Shown: positions 9,572 through 19,927, counted from the first letter of the stretch. The stretch is DNA of 64,000 nucleotides from Dryocosmus kuriphilus (GCA_038277395.1 CM076193.1:87745583-87809582), one strand, 5' to 3'. Numbers and translations: made by a program. Notes: generated from the sequence alone by a model not told the origin.

Positions 9572-10685
9572 TGTTACGTCGGCACTTAGTCCCAAATGGT
9601 CGACACAGGCGCGAATATTCAAATTACCTTGTCCAATTTAAAATGTCCTTTTCTCGTTCGGGATCACTGCTGCATTACGGTCGTTAAAACGGCCTCCTGA
9701 AATGTCGGATGGTAGCGAAAAGAAAACACCACCAAACACAAGTATGAATTAATTAAAAGATGACGTCATTTATTAAAATCATGTTGAAATTTTAATTCAT
9801 AAAGTTAAGAGTCACGCACTAACAATTATTTCACTGAACTCTCGCGAATCGTGAACGCGTCCGAACCGGGAGATTCTAAGTTACAAAAATTTGTCTTTCA
9901 ACCTTACAAAATGAGTGAAGTGTAAAAAACGAAAATCGACGATCGACTGCCTGCTCTGGTCCCTTTTTCCGAGCAAGTTTCAATGCTTCGCGGGGCCTAT
10001 TCGAGTTGGGGGTAGTCACGCCCTTTAAGTTCGCTGGAGAAGGAAAGTCGTTCGGCGACAGTTTCCCCGATTCGAGGTACTCGAGTCTTTCAAAACAGGA
10101 TGTCGTTTGATGTATACTAGCCGAAGGGTCCAGACTCCAGACCCGCCGGTGAGCTAGCCAGAACATGTGTGTCGATAATGCAAGTGGTTGTCGTAAATCG
10201 TGGACTAAATTCTTTGAAAATCTATCAAATTTAAGGACCAACCTCTGAAGCAAACCAGGGGCTAAATTGAGAAAAGGAAAAAATAATTTTACTGTGTGAG
10301 AAAGTTGAAAGTTGAGGGTGGTCCTGTCTCGAACCTTTCGAGTTTACAACTCAGATATGTTACAGAGTTCTACGCTGAACGTGACTACCTGGATATTAGG
10401 ATTAGCTACGCTTGTGGTTTCCCTACCTTCCATGCGATTGATTTTAATTCCTAAAATCTAAAACTAGCTCAAACGTTCCGCGGGAAGGTTCCTAAAACCA
10501 TTTCTAGAAAGTTTTATACATCTATTTAACATTAGCCTTATTTAATCTACTTCGATATTGATTATCATGGGTTCAAATATTCGCGCTAGCCGGTATGGCA
10601 GTTGTTCAACATACCTACGAGCGCTGTTTAATTTAATAAAATATTAAAGACAAACGTGAATCGCATCACTGCGCATCAAGTTACA
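9572..10685 (-). repeat. 3' LTR of the Gypsy element (1114 bp)
   Basis: Plus-strand ends are TGTTACGTCGGC and GTTACA. It matches 18137-19250 nearly base for base. Open frames within it (for example 9876-10253) recur in the other LTR and are not genes. Confidence 0.95.
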
Positions 10686-11385
10686 CCATGGCCCTTATAA
10701 AATAGAAAAAGTCATGAAAATACTTTTTCGAATTAATGCAATAATGTTAAAAGGTGTTGCAAGAAAGGGTAGGATTTTCTACATGTAAAAAAAAAAATTA
10801 ATCTTGAAAATGAAGTTAAAGTACTGTCGCTTATTTTATTTTTTTTATCTGATTAAAGCGATAAGAATTCTTTGGAATTATGTTGATAATATTGTGTAGA
10901 ATTTAATATTATATTTACATGAATCGGATTATCTAATATTTAAGTAAAAATGATTATTAGTAATTTATAGAAATAAAAGACTAAAAATTAATAACAAGGC
11001 AAAGTTTTCATGCTTATTTGCAAGTTAATTTCTATATTTAAAACAAAAATTTTATATGGGTCTTAGCGAGAACAAAAATAGACGATACAAGGCTCCGATG
11101 AAATATTACGAGGTTGGTCATCATCCTCTTCCCTTCACCCTTAAGGCGAAGAAAAGTGATTAATGCTGCGGTTCTCCAGCTCTACGTGCTACCAAGAGCC
11201 CGGTTCGTCCATTCCTGTTGTAAAATTAAACGTAAACTCTCTAAAAGTGTTAAATTTATAACAATAATGATAATTAAATAATAATTAAACTAATAATAAT
11301 ATTTTTGTATTTTAATATTATGTATTAATAATATTTCAACTATCTTTCTTGCAACGTAAATTATGCGAATACTTTGTATTTAAAT
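10686..11385 (-). other. Gypsy 3' non-coding region
   Basis: It lies between the end of integrase and the 3' LTR. AT-rich with a short GC-richer block at about 11090-11220. No envelope-like or accessory frame seen, and no convincing polypurine tract next to the LTR. Confidence 0.6.
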
Positions 11386-12225
11386 TTATTCTGGGTTAAA
11401 CGGTAGGGCTGCTAGTTTTAGCTTGTCAATGTGGACTATCTTTGTCCTTGTAGGTCCTAATCGTATTTCGGCACTGACGTCACCGAACAGTTGTTCTAAA
11501 ATGAATGGCCCTGTATAATGTTTATCAAATTTCGTTTTGCGGGGTTCGTTGAGGAGATACACGTGATCTCCTACATTGAAGTTTTCAGGGTTTGCTTTTT
11601 GATCGTAATATTTCTTCGACCTTTCTTTAGCAGCGTTAATTTTCTCAGCAGCTTCTGAATGAATATTATGCAGTTTTCTGAAAAAATCATTCATGTATTG
11701 AACATACGTGACAGGAGGGGTTTCTTTTGCAAAACTAGTTGGGATATTGGCCTTTTTGCCGAATACAAGAAAATAAGGTGCGAAACCGGTGCTTTCATGG
11801 ACTGTGACATTATACGAGAAAATGGCAAAACGCAGCCATTCATCCCAGCTTTGTTTATTACCATATTGTCGAAGGTACTCTACCAGGGTTTGGTGGCTAC
11901 GTTCTAGTGAGCCTAGGGATTGGGTATGGAACGCATTCGATGTGACTCGTTCAATTTTGAAAATTTTGCAAAAGGTTTTCATGAAGTTGCTTGTAAAATT
12001 AGTTCCCTGGTCGGTGTGGATTATACGAGGACACCCATACCTTGAAATGAACTGCTCTGCCAGGGCTGTGGCAATGGTGGTTGCATCTATTTGGGGTACA
12101 GGTATAGCGTCCCACTATGTCCATTTGGATTCTTTCAAAGGGTTGCGCGGGAGTGTCAGTAAATTGCATCTGTTGACGATTTTTAACTCTCACTAATTTA
12201 TTTTCCTGACATTTCCTACAGTATT
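11386..12225 (-). pseudogene. Gypsy integrase core and C-terminal domain, broken
   Basis: Integrase inserts the cDNA copy into the genome. Seen on the minus strand: the second zinc-binding Cys pair (CRKCQ) just after an in-frame TAA at 12224-12226, the first catalytic Asp in RIQMDIVG (about 12115), the second in HTDQG (about 12000), the Glu in SLGSLERSHQ (about 11910), and a GPY/F-type module with HYTGPFILEQ (about 11480). About 25 residues expected between the first Asp and AIPVPQ are missing at about 12108, and this junction also changes frame. The C-terminal 198-residue frame (11386-11982) is intact, but the core cannot fold normally. Downstream is non-coding, then the 3' LTR. Confidence 0.9.
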
Positions 12226-12690
12226 AGATATATTTTTGCACATCGGTTTTGAGATTATTCAAAAAATAGTCCCCTCGTATTCTCCAATACGTTTTTGAGA
12301 CACCTTTGTGTCCTCCTACTGTGGATTCTTGGGCTTCCCTAATTATTTTTTCACGATCAGATTTTTCTGGAAAAATAATTTCTTCTGAGCAGATAAAAGC
12401 ACGAAGTCCATTTCCAGCGAAATGCTGTTGGATTATTTGTTCAACTGAAGACCATGACAAATCATCTAAGCCATTTCCTAATTTAGAAAATTTTACGCAT
12501 TCGACCTTGAGGGGGATCATTGCCTCTTTTAATGACCTTATTCCGCGGGAAACATTGTTGAGATAAGGGTGATCACTACCCCTGACATTTACGAGAACGT
12601 TGAAAATATAGCGACCATTGTGCGCAAAAACAAGTGTTTGGCTTACTTGTGGATTTTGTGCTTTTATATTATCAACATTAATCATATTTG
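12224..12690 (-). pseudogene. Gypsy integrase N-terminal region
   Basis: This frame contains the region upstream of integrase ending in the zinc-binding part, GGHKGVSKTYWRIRGDYF. The family usually has an HHCC set. Here the second His is visible (GGHKG), the position of the first is Gln (REAQESTVGGH), and the two Cys lie beyond the in-frame stop at 12224-12226. It joins the preceding acidic linker through a frameshift near 12690. Confidence 0.8.
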
Positions 12691-13280
12691 CACCAATTAA
12701 ATCCCTGCTGACCTGAGAAAATAAAATTGCAATTACTCGATATGAAAGTGACGATGTGCCCTTTACCCATAAGTAGCTTATCCTTGCTATATTTCAAACA
12801 CGTTTCTATGACTACTAGGACTGGCGAATCATCGCATTTTATCTCGTTTTCACGCGTTTCTGAAACCGACCCTTCTTTCTCTATCCACCTGTTCTCTCCT
12901 GAGTCCGGCAGTCCCCCCTCCGCAGCCGTTTCGCTCGTACCTCGAGCGTCGCCGACACTCTCTTCCCTCTCCCCACTCGAGGCTTGCAGTGGACTTGGTG
13001 CCAAATCTGCGTATCGTACTTGGGGTCCCTGAAAATTGTGTCCTTGCTCTACCAGGTCATCTTTGTTACAATTAAAATCTCCGGGGATCAAGTGTCTCTT
13101 TCCCCCAGCTGGTGCGCCATTCTTAGTGATGGGGCAGTGCGCTGATATGGGGTCCCTAGCATCTTTCAACGGCGCCCTTAGTGTGGTTACCTTGGTACGC
13201 TTTGTCGGATAGAAATTTTCTGATTCTACCTCAGGGGCAGTATCGTACTCTTCCGAATCTGGTTCCTCATCGGAGCTCAT
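12678..13280 (-). CDS. Gypsy acidic linker between RNase H and integrase
   Basis: A 200-codon frame rich in Glu, Asp and Ser (starts MSSDEEPDSEEYD), followed by a more conserved stretch LLMGKGHIVTFISSNCNF. It occupies the position between RNase H and integrase in the polyprotein, so it is a part of pol, not a separate gene. The last ~10 residues are out of frame relative to the next block. No catalytic motif; its function in the family is not well defined. Confidence 0.6.
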   Translation of the reverse strand: MSSDEEPDSEEYDTAPEVESENFYPTKRTKVTTLRAPLKDARDPISAHCPITKNGAPAGGKRHLIPGDFNCNKDDLVEQGHNFQGPQVRYADLAPSPLQASSGEREESVGDARGTSETAAEGGLPDSGENRWIEKEGSVSETRENEIKCDDSPVLVVIETCLKYSKDKLLMGKGHIVTFISSNCNFIFSGQQGFNWCKYD

Positions 13281-13339
13281 GTCTTCATCGGCTGTATCGA
13301 GGACACCGCGACTCAGGAAGACGTATTCTACCAGGTTCT

Positions 13340-14203
13340 CTATTTTCTCAGTATTAAGGTGTTCTTCCTCGAGAACAGTTTCGGCCTCCGCCCCCCCCCC
13401 CCCCCCCCGATGTTCGCATGGGGACCAGCGCTGGTCACAATCCGACCACCCGGGGGGTAAGACGTCGACCTCTCGCTGGTTTTATTTAAATTATCAGGAG
13501 GGTTTCGGGAAAGCGCGTCGGCATTTGCATTTATTTTCCCAGGTTTGTAAACAATGTCGTAATCATACTCACTCAGTTTTATTTTCCAGCATCCTAAACG
13601 AGAGTTAGGGCCCTTTAAATTATGTAGCCAAACTAGAGGACGATGATCGGTAACCAGCACAAATTTTCTGCCATAAAGATATGGGCGAAAATGCTGGACC
13701 GCGAAGACAATTGCAAGAAGTTCCTGCTCGGTTGTAAAATACCTAGTTTCTGCATCATTTAAAGTACGAGATGCATAGGCGATGGGCAAATCCTCCCCAA
13801 TTTCACCTTGGCTCAAAACAGCCCCTAATGCATAATTAGATGCATCTGTCGTTGCAATAAATGGCTTGGTAAAATCGGGGTATTGAAGAAGAGGTTCCGA
13901 ACAAATTATATCACGAAGCCTTTCGAAGGCTGATTGCTGGATTTCTGTCCATTCAAATGGCACGCCCCCTTTTAGAAGACAGTTAAGTGGTTTCGCGATT
14001 TTGGCAAATTCCGGAATAAAACGTCGGTAATATCCTATTAATCCGAGAAATTGTTTTATATTTTTCCTTCGTTTAGGAACTGGGAAATTTTTTACCGCTT
14101 CCACCTTTCCAGGATCTGGTTTGACGCCATCTTCTGAAATAACATGACCTAGGTAAGTTATATGTTTCTTCAGAAAGTGACATTTTTCAGGTTGCAGGAC
14201 CAA
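13340..14203 (-). CDS. Gypsy RT thumb/connection and RNase H fragment
   Basis: This frame begins within RT at QPEKCHFLKKHITYLGHVIS, continues through the connection (FLGLIGYYRRFI) and then RNase H. RNase H degrades the RNA strand of the RNA:DNA hybrid. Catalytic acids are visible in TTDASNYALGAVL, TTEQELLAIV and VTDHRPL, with NADALSR near the end. The tail is encoded across an 18 bp poly-C run (13391-13408), giving a run of Gly, and looks disrupted. The preceding RT part lies in another frame, shifted near 14235. Confidence 0.9.
   Translation of the reverse strand: MVLQPEKCHFLKKHITYLGHVISEDGVKPDPGKVEAVKNFPVPKRRKNIKQFLGLIGYYRRFIPEFAKIAKPLNCLLKGGVPFEWTEIQQSAFERLRDIICSEPLLQYPDFTKPFIATTDASNYALGAVLSQGEIGEDLPIAYASRTLNDAETRYFTTEQELLAIVFAVQHFRPYLYGRKFVLVTDHRPLVWLHNLKGPNSRLGCWKIKLSEYDYDIVYKPGKINANADALSRNPPDNLNKTSERSTSYPPGGRIVTSAGPHANIGGGGGGRRPKLFSRKNTLILRK
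13391..13408. repeat. Poly-C run (18 bp) in pol
   Basis: Uninterrupted C-run between RNase H and the acidic linker. Such runs recur in this window at places where repeat comparison predicts other sequence, so this may be slippage or a consensus error. Confidence 0.8.
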
Positions 14204-14223
14204 TCCGGCCTCCTTTAACCGAC

Positions 14224-14735
14224 CTAAGAGAGAGCTCTAAGTTTCCTCGAATGGTCTTCTAACGATTTTCCATAAATGACTATGTCGTCCATGTATACGA
14301 AGAGTTCGATAACCTGAAGGCCAGACAGGACCCGGTCCATTAGCCTCTGAAAAGTGGCTGGAGCTGTTTTCAGACCAAATGGTAAACGCGTAAATTCTAG
14401 ATGATTAAAAGGGGTGGAAAAAGCAGTTTTGGCTCGCGAATCTGGATCCAATGGAATTTGATGGAATCCCGAGGCCAAATCTAAAACGGAGAAATATTTC
14501 GCCCCACCTAATTGGTCAAGTATGTCTGAGATGTTGGGGAGGGGGTAGGCATCTCCTACAGTGCTCTCGTTCAAGGCACGATAGTCGATCACCATTCTCC
14601 AACGTTTATTTCCTTGTGCATCGGACTTTTTAGGCACGATCCGCAAGGGTGAGTTATAGGGAGAGTCTGATGATTGGACTATGCCACTTCTGAGAAGTTT
14701 ATTGACCTGCTTACGAACCTCTTCGCGGAAAAAAC
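14224..14735 (-). CDS. Gypsy reverse transcriptase fingers/palm fragment
   Basis: RNA-dependent DNA polymerase. Seen in order: PKKSD, WRMVIDYRALNEST, YPLPNISDILDQLGGAKYFS, LDLASGFHQIPL, FSTPFNHLEFTRLPFGLKTA and the active site FVYMDDIVIYG. The listed ATG (14646) is internal; the reading frame extends upstream to about 14735, where a frameshift separates it from the protease frame. At the 3' side it runs into a stop after KLRALS because of another frameshift. All three catalytic Asp positions (LDLA and YMDD) are intact. Confidence 0.92.
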
Positions 14736-15692
14736 ATTCGGATATCTATAATTTTTGTGAAACACGGGCTTACTATCGGTAGTGATAATTTTATGTGCTA
14801 CAACTGTAGTTGCATCCAGTTTGTCTCCGGGTAAATAAAATTGATACAAATACTCCCCTATTATTTCAAACAAATTTAACTTTTCATCTTCATTAAGGTC
14901 GTCAAGATCAAGGACTTTTAAAAGAAGAGTGAACCTCGTTGCTCGTTCTTTCTGTCCTTCTTTGGTAGTCGAAGAATGCATACCAGACCGTGCACGTGGT
15001 GGTACCACAATACACTCTTCTAATTCAACAGGTGCGAGGGTGAGTTTTACGTCACTAGAGGTACAGTTAATGGCGAAGCACCTCGCTGTATCCCCACTCT
15101 TCGTGACCACCGTCTCGCCTATGAAGACACTAGGCCCTGCGCCAATTTTTCTAATGTACCCTTCTAATAAATTATTTTCTTGTAAAGGAATTTCTATCAA
15201 AATTTTCGACCTTGCGGGAAGACAAAGGGTTTTATAATTGACGGGTCCACAACTTCCTAGAGAAATATCTATACCCGCTACTGAGAGAGTGGCATCCTGC
15301 CGTTTTAAAAAGACCATTCCCAAAATACCATTTTGCGGAATCGGAAAATTATTCGGCACTATGTGGAAGTGCGTTTCGAAGCCATTAATTAATGTTTTTA
15401 TTTCACCACGAGTAGGGACCATCTCAGAGGCGATTCCGACCAAATTATAAATTCGATTTGGATTAATCCAAGTTCGGGAATCAACACAATATTCTTTTAT
15501 TAAATTCAAATCAGAACCAGTGTCGATCATGAAAGAAGCCCTACCCCTATGGAAACTGTTATCCTGTAATTTTATTGTTGGGTTTGATCTAGATTTGTCG
15601 GAACCGATGCTGAGTACAACGCGTTTTCCTGGCGGTAATTTGGGTTCAGGGACGTCGTATTTGGATTCAGGCGCCCCTGCTGGGAGTTTAAA
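14679..15692 (-). CDS. Gypsy protease and RT-proximal region
   Basis: Aspartic protease that matures the polyprotein. The frame is open from about 15692, just after a TGA at 15693-15695. The active-site block is SFMIDTGSDLNLI at about 15530, followed by the flap region and ILGMVFLKRQDA. About 170 further residues lead to the start of RT (HKNYRYPNVFSA), where a frameshift near 14735 takes the reading into another frame. No ATG lies at the true start; expression would depend on readthrough from gag, since the gag zinc-knuckle frame is the same frame separated by TAA (15720-15722) and TGA. Confidence 0.88.
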   Translation of the reverse strand, partial: FKLPAGAPESKYDVPEPKLPPGKRVVLSIGSDKSRSNPTIKLQDNSFHRGRASFMIDTGSDLNLIKEYCVDSRTWINPNRIYNLVGIASEMVPTRGEIKTLINGFETHFHIVPNNFPIPQNGILGMVFLKRQDATLSVAGIDISLGSCGPVNYKTLCLPARSKILIEIPLQENNLLEGYIRKIGAGPSVFIGETVVTKSGDTARCFAINCTSSDVKLTLAPVELEECIVVPPRARSGMHSSTTKEGQKERATRFTLLLKVLDLDDLNEDEKLNLFEIIGEYLYQFYLPGDKLDATTVVAHKIITTDSKPVFHKNYRYPNVFSAKRFVSRSINFSEVA

Positions 15693-15719
15693 TCACCCCT
15701 TGATGTGAAGCGAGCTCTT

Positions 15720-15905
15720 TTATTTTGACGTTTTGTCGTGCCTTTGTTTCAACCTACATTCGTTAATAAGGTGGTTATCATAATCGCAATACGTGCATTT
15801 TTTATTCTTATCTTGACCCGGTCTTTTTTCGTTAATTATGTTTTTTAATTTGGGACAGTTACGCTTGTAATGACCAAATTCCTCGCAATGAAAGCATTGA
15901 ATGGA
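15720..15905 (-). CDS. Gag nucleocapsid zinc knuckles
   Basis: In a frame not covered by the long gag frame, two CCHC knuckles with CX2CX4HX4C spacing are readable: one around CFHCEEFGHYKRNC (about 15895-15854), the other CTYCDYDNHLINEC (about 15800-15759). They end at a TAA (15720-15722). Such knuckles bind RNA for packaging. A frameshift near 15910-15960 separates them from the upstream capsid part. Confidence 0.88.
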   Translation of the reverse strand, partial: SIQCFHCEEFGHYKRNCPKLKNIINEKRPGQDKNKKCTYCDYDNHLINECRLKQRHDKTSK

Positions 15906-16837
15906 AGAGAGTAATTTTCCCTTTCTGTTTCGCGAGTCTTGTACCCCTCAATTTTTGCTACTCGCTTTTGTGATACGAATTTTTCACTATTCGGTATTTG
16001 ACTACCGCTCGACGTCGGACGCATGCCATGGACGCTGTTCCATGTAGCATTTTCTAAGTCTGCCTCGGCAGCAAGCTCTATAGCTTCATCCAATGTGGTG
16101 GGAGATTTTTCTCTAACAAAATATAGAGTTTCGCGATCTAGTCCCCGCATGAAACTTTTAGTCGCGTTTTCCTTATACTCCTGACAACGTTCCAGGCCCC
16201 GAGCCCCTGGATTTTTGTCCATGAGCCGTATAATTATTTTGTTAAGGATGTCGCTTGCGCGAATCCCATAATCAGCAACACTTTCACCATATTTTCGCGT
16301 AATTATGGCAAGTTCTTGCGCCAATTGACTCGCATCGGCTCTGGATCCGAAAGCCCTTTGTAGCGATTTTAAAATCTCTTCTAATGAGGCTCCCACCATA
16401 TTTTGAATGTGCTTAAGAGTTTGACCTGTTACCTTGTTTTTTATAAACATTATTAATAAGTGCATTTCTGCCTCTTCTACTGAGGCAGCAGCGGCGCGAC
16501 AATGCTCGATGAACATGTTGACCGACATGTTCGTTCCGTCGAAAGATGGGATGATATCTCGAGCTAGTTTCAAAACACCACCCATCCTCCTGCTATTGAC
16601 TAAACTGTCGCCAACATGTCCAGACTGAATTGAGGGTGATGACTCTTCCCGAATTTGGGGATCGTGAAGAGGGTGACCGGAGTGACCCCAATGACCCACC
16701 TCACGATCCGTTTGCACCGATACCACGCTTGTAGTTGCGGCCGGTACCAGCGGTGCTATTTCGGTTTGAACTGGAGGTAGCGCATCGTTTGCCCTTCTTT
16801 TCTGACCGCGTGTTCTAGGCATTTTTAAGTGATACAA
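15845..16837 (-). CDS. Gypsy gag capsid region
   Basis: Gag forms the particle shell. The N-terminus is basic and Pro/Thr-rich (MPRTRGQKRR, second Met at 16822 the likelier start), then a retrotransposon gag core with IIPSFDGTNMSVNMFIEHC, AEMHLLIMFIKNKVTG, LQRAFGSRADASQLAQEL and SFMRGLDRETLYFVREKSP. The final ~25 residues are out of frame relative to the zinc knuckles, so the listed C-terminus is an artefact of a frameshift. It lies about 1.3 kb downstream of the 5' LTR. Confidence 0.9.
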   Translation of the reverse strand: MYHLKMPRTRGQKRRANDALPPVQTEIAPLVPAATTSVVSVQTDREVGHWGHSGHPLHDPQIREESSPSIQSGHVGDSLVNSRRMGGVLKLARDIIPSFDGTNMSVNMFIEHCRAAAASVEEAEMHLLIMFIKNKVTGQTLKHIQNMVGASLEEILKSLQRAFGSRADASQLAQELAIITRKYGESVADYGIRASDILNKIIIRLMDKNPGARGLERCQEYKENATKSFMRGLDRETLYFVREKSPTTLDEAIELAAEADLENATWNSVHGMRPTSSGSQIPNSEKFVSQKRVAKIEGYKTRETERENYSLPFNAFIARNLVITSVTVPN

Positions 16838-18103
16838 ATGGAAATTGCAAGTCGGAAAATAATTTTGGATTAAACACTGATCGCTGGTTCACAGATTTTT
16901 GGAAGAAATGTCTTACTTCAATATTTTAAAATTCCATCCTGTGTCCTTTGATTGACTTATTTAATGCATTTTTAATATTCAAATTGAATTCAATTTAGTT
17001 CACGTAAAACTCTAAAATATTTGAGACTTTTCAAGAAATTCAAGTGAACAAAAATATTCAGAGTTTGAATTTTATTTTAATTTTAATTATTACAACTATA
17101 AATTTCACAAACAAAATTTAAATGGATTTTATGAGAAAGACAACATTTTCATTTAGGAAATCATTTCAAAATCACGATGATTATTATTTGAAAACTGAGC
17201 TTAAAAATAACTCGGGTTTGGTTAGTACAATGGTTCTCAATGAACAATCTTCAATATATAAATATATAAATAAACAATATTCGAAGAAAGACACAAATTG
17301 TACACAAAACCTGAAAACGTACGCGAGAGAAAAAGAGAAAAATGTGAAAAACGCATGAAATAATCGCAAAATTTTCTATCGAGGCAGAATCGAAATTTCT
17401 CTAATTAAAATATATTTCAAAATTCAACTTGACGTCTAGAACTTACTACTTGACGAAATACGGTGCGTGACTCTGAAATATAAGATAATTCACAATTTTC
17501 ATTTTTTAACTGTGTTCACAAAAACTTCACGTAAATTTTATCGAGCACATGATCGTCTTTTCTAGAAGATGTCCACGATGGCGAAGTCCTTGTCCAGGTC
17601 CGGGTCCGTCGGGTCCAGATCTTGGGTCCTCCGTTGCGACCGCACTTCACGCACGATCGATAGGTCCCACGAGGCGATCGCACTCCACGTACAACCGATG
17701 GGAGATAACAGCATAACAGAATCCTGGCAAATGGATTCTCTTCCAACTACGCATCCGCCTGCACTACTATTTAGCGTAAACAGCAGCACAACCCGATGGG
17801 AAACCCCAACAATTTGGGAGAAAAACGCTCGGGATGGTTGGGGTTGACAGTGCTAGTGGTCACACTCGTCTTGGCGGCTTCTGGTTGCAGAAAATCCTCG
17901 TCGTCCCTCTGCTTGAATCTGCCGCTCGTCGGGCCGGAAAGCTACACTTCGTCCACCTTCCGGGATCCAAATTATTGAGTCAATCCGTCGATTTCTTCTT
18001 GAGTTTGTCACTTCACTTTCACAATTTATAGTCCGAATTTAATCACTTAAAATTGTTCAATTATTAAATTTTGAAAAAAAATGTTAATGTTCAGGTGCAG
18101 CAA
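16838..18103 (-). other. Gypsy 5' leader
   Basis: About 1.27 kb of non-coding sequence between the primer-binding site and gag. Mixed composition, GC-richer at 17560-17960. The short open frames here overlap on both strands and match nothing known to me. Confidence 0.6.
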
Positions 18104-18122
18104 TCCCACAACGCTGCCACCA
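18104..18122 (-). promoter_or_regulatory. Primer-binding site of the Gypsy element
   Basis: On the minus strand, 14 bp inside the 5' LTR, lies TGGTGGCAGCGTTGTGGGA. It starts with TGG, the complement of a tRNA CCA end, followed by a sequence that could pair with a tRNA acceptor. The exact tRNA is not assigned. Confidence 0.7.
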
Positions 18123-18136
18123 AATTTATTTTAGAT

Positions 18137-19250
18137 TGTTACGTCGGCACTTAGTCCCAAATGGTCGACACAGGCGCGAATATTCAAATTACCTTGTCCA
18201 ATTTAAAATGTCCTTTTCTCGTTCGGGATCACTGCTGCATTACGGTCGTTAAAACGGCCTTCTAAAATGTCGGATGGGAGCAAAAAGAAAACACCAAACA
18301 CAAGTATGAATTAATTAAAAGATGACGTCATTTATTAAAATCATGTTGAAATTTTAATTCATAAAGTTAAGAGTCACGCACTAACAATTATTTCACTGAA
18401 TTCTCGCGAATCGTGAACGCGTCCGAGCCGGGAGATTCTAAGTTACAAAGATTTGTCTTTCAGCCTTACAAAATGAGTGAAGTGTACAAAACGAAAATCG
18501 ACGATCGACTGCCTGCTCTGGTCCCTTTTTCCGAGCAAGTTCCAATGCTTCGCGGGGCCTATTCGAGTTGGGGGTAGTCACGCCCTTTAAGTTCGCTGGA
18601 GAAGGAAAGTCGTTCGGCGACGGTTTCCCCGATTCGAGGTACTCGAGTCGTTCAAAACAGGATGTCGTTTGATGTATACTAGCCGAAGGGTCCAGACTCC
18701 AGACCCGTCGGTGGGCTAGCCAGAACATGTGTGTGTCGATAATGCAAGTGGTTGTCGTAAATCGTGGACTAAATTCTTTGAAAACCTATAAAATTTAAGG
18801 ACCAACCTCTGAAGCAAACCAGGGGCTAAATTGAGAAAAGGAAAAGATAATTTCACTGTGAGAGAAAGTTGAAAGTTGAGGGTGGTCCTGTTTCGAACCT
18901 TTCGAGTTTACAACTCAGATATGTTACAGAGTTCTACGCTGAACGTGACTATTTGGATATTAGGATTAGCTACGCTTGTGGTTTCCCTACCTTCCATGCC
19001 GATTGATTTTAATTCCTAAAATCTAAAACTAGCTCAGACGTTCCGTGGGAAGGTTCCTAAAACCATTTCTAGAAAGTTTTATACTTCTATTTAACATTAG
19101 CCTTATTTAATCTACTTCGATATTGATTATCATGGGTTCAAATATTTGCGCTGGCCGGTATGGCAGTTGTTCAGCATACCTACGAGCGCTGTTTAATTTA
19201 ATAAAATATTAAAGACGAACGTGAATCGCATCACTGCGCATCACGTTACA
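18137..19250 (-). repeat. 5' LTR of the Gypsy element (1114 bp)
   Basis: Partner of 9572-10685, with the same TG...CA ends. Flanked on its outer side by CCGG. Confidence 0.95.
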
Positions 19251-19254
19251 CCGG
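19251..19254. repeat. Target-site duplication CCGG, right copy
   Basis: Directly follows the outer end GTTACA of the 5' LTR and matches 9568-9571. Confidence 0.85.
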
Positions 19255-19278
19255 TGAAACAGCTTAAGCTGTATCTAC

Positions 19279-19373
19279 ATGGAGACTCTGAGACCCTTAA
19301 AGCATATAGACCTAGAGGCAGCCTTGCATGTTAAAAAAGCCGTGGCCGATTTACCTGGAGAGAGAGACAGACT
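19279..19373 (+). CDS. Possible short host exon with splice donor
   Basis: An ATG-started frame (METLRPLKHIDLEAALHVKK and on, about 31 residues) runs to GACAGACT followed by GTAAGTAT, a strong donor consensus. Composition is amphipathic and non-repetitive, unlike its surroundings. I do not recognise the protein and cannot find a following exon by eye. The Gypsy element inserted 25 bp upstream of this ATG. Could be chance. Confidence 0.22.
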
Positions 19374-19379
19374 GTAAGT

Positions 19380-19859
19380 ATCTTGGACAGAGATTAGTAG
19401 GGAGATAGGCAGACTAATGTATTCAATTTCGTTTGACTTTCCGCAGCGCCCCCCGTGCCCCTAAGCTTTTTTCTCCTTTTGTGAACTAAAACTAAACGTC
19501 CACGCTTCATCTTGAACGATAAGGCAGGGCTACAGCTTAGCAGTTTGATAACGTCGGTAGAGAAGATCTGAGAGTGGGTAACTCCGATATGATAAAAACC
19601 AGAGGTAAAAAATTATTATTAAAATTATTAATAATAATCATCTTAATAATATTAATTATTATAATTTCACTACATAAATTCAAAAAAGGAGGAGAAGTTA
19701 TACTGAAAGTACATAAAATGAATAAAAATAATTTTAAAGAAGGAAAAATATTTATTACACCTTTATTTAAAAATAATCTATATATACTTGGAATTATTCT
19801 AATTTCAGACAAATAAAATAATTGACATAAGAGTTAATATTCTCAATATAAAAATAAAA

Positions 19860-19927
<68 letters not shown>

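Larger units (their letters stand above)
9572..19250 (-). mobile_element. Ty3/Gypsy LTR retrotransposon, full length, inactivated
   Basis: The 9679 bp element has two 1114 bp LTRs in the same orientation, a 4 bp CCGG target duplication, a primer-binding site 14 bp inside the 5' LTR (18104-18122), and minus-strand gag, protease, reverse transcriptase, RNase H and integrase in Ty3/Gypsy order. No envelope-like frame follows integrase. Lesions seen: gag frameshift before the zinc knuckles, stops between gag and protease, frameshifts near 14735 and 14235, a poly-C run at 13391-13408, a frameshift near 12690, a nonsense codon at 12224 and a deletion in the integrase core. The LTRs differ by scattered substitutions and small indels (roughly 2-3% by eye), so the insertion is fairly recent. 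Confidence 0.95.

Noticed and set aside
9377..9622. 81-codon minus-strand frame
   Set aside because: Crosses the LTR/host border, so it did not exist before the insertion.
9876..10253. Frame also found at 18438-18728
   Set aside because: Lies wholly inside the LTRs, so it is a duplicated non-coding frame.
10686..11385. Envelope gene downstream of the Gypsy integrase
   Set aside because: No long frame, signal peptide or membrane segment in any frame; the region is non-coding.
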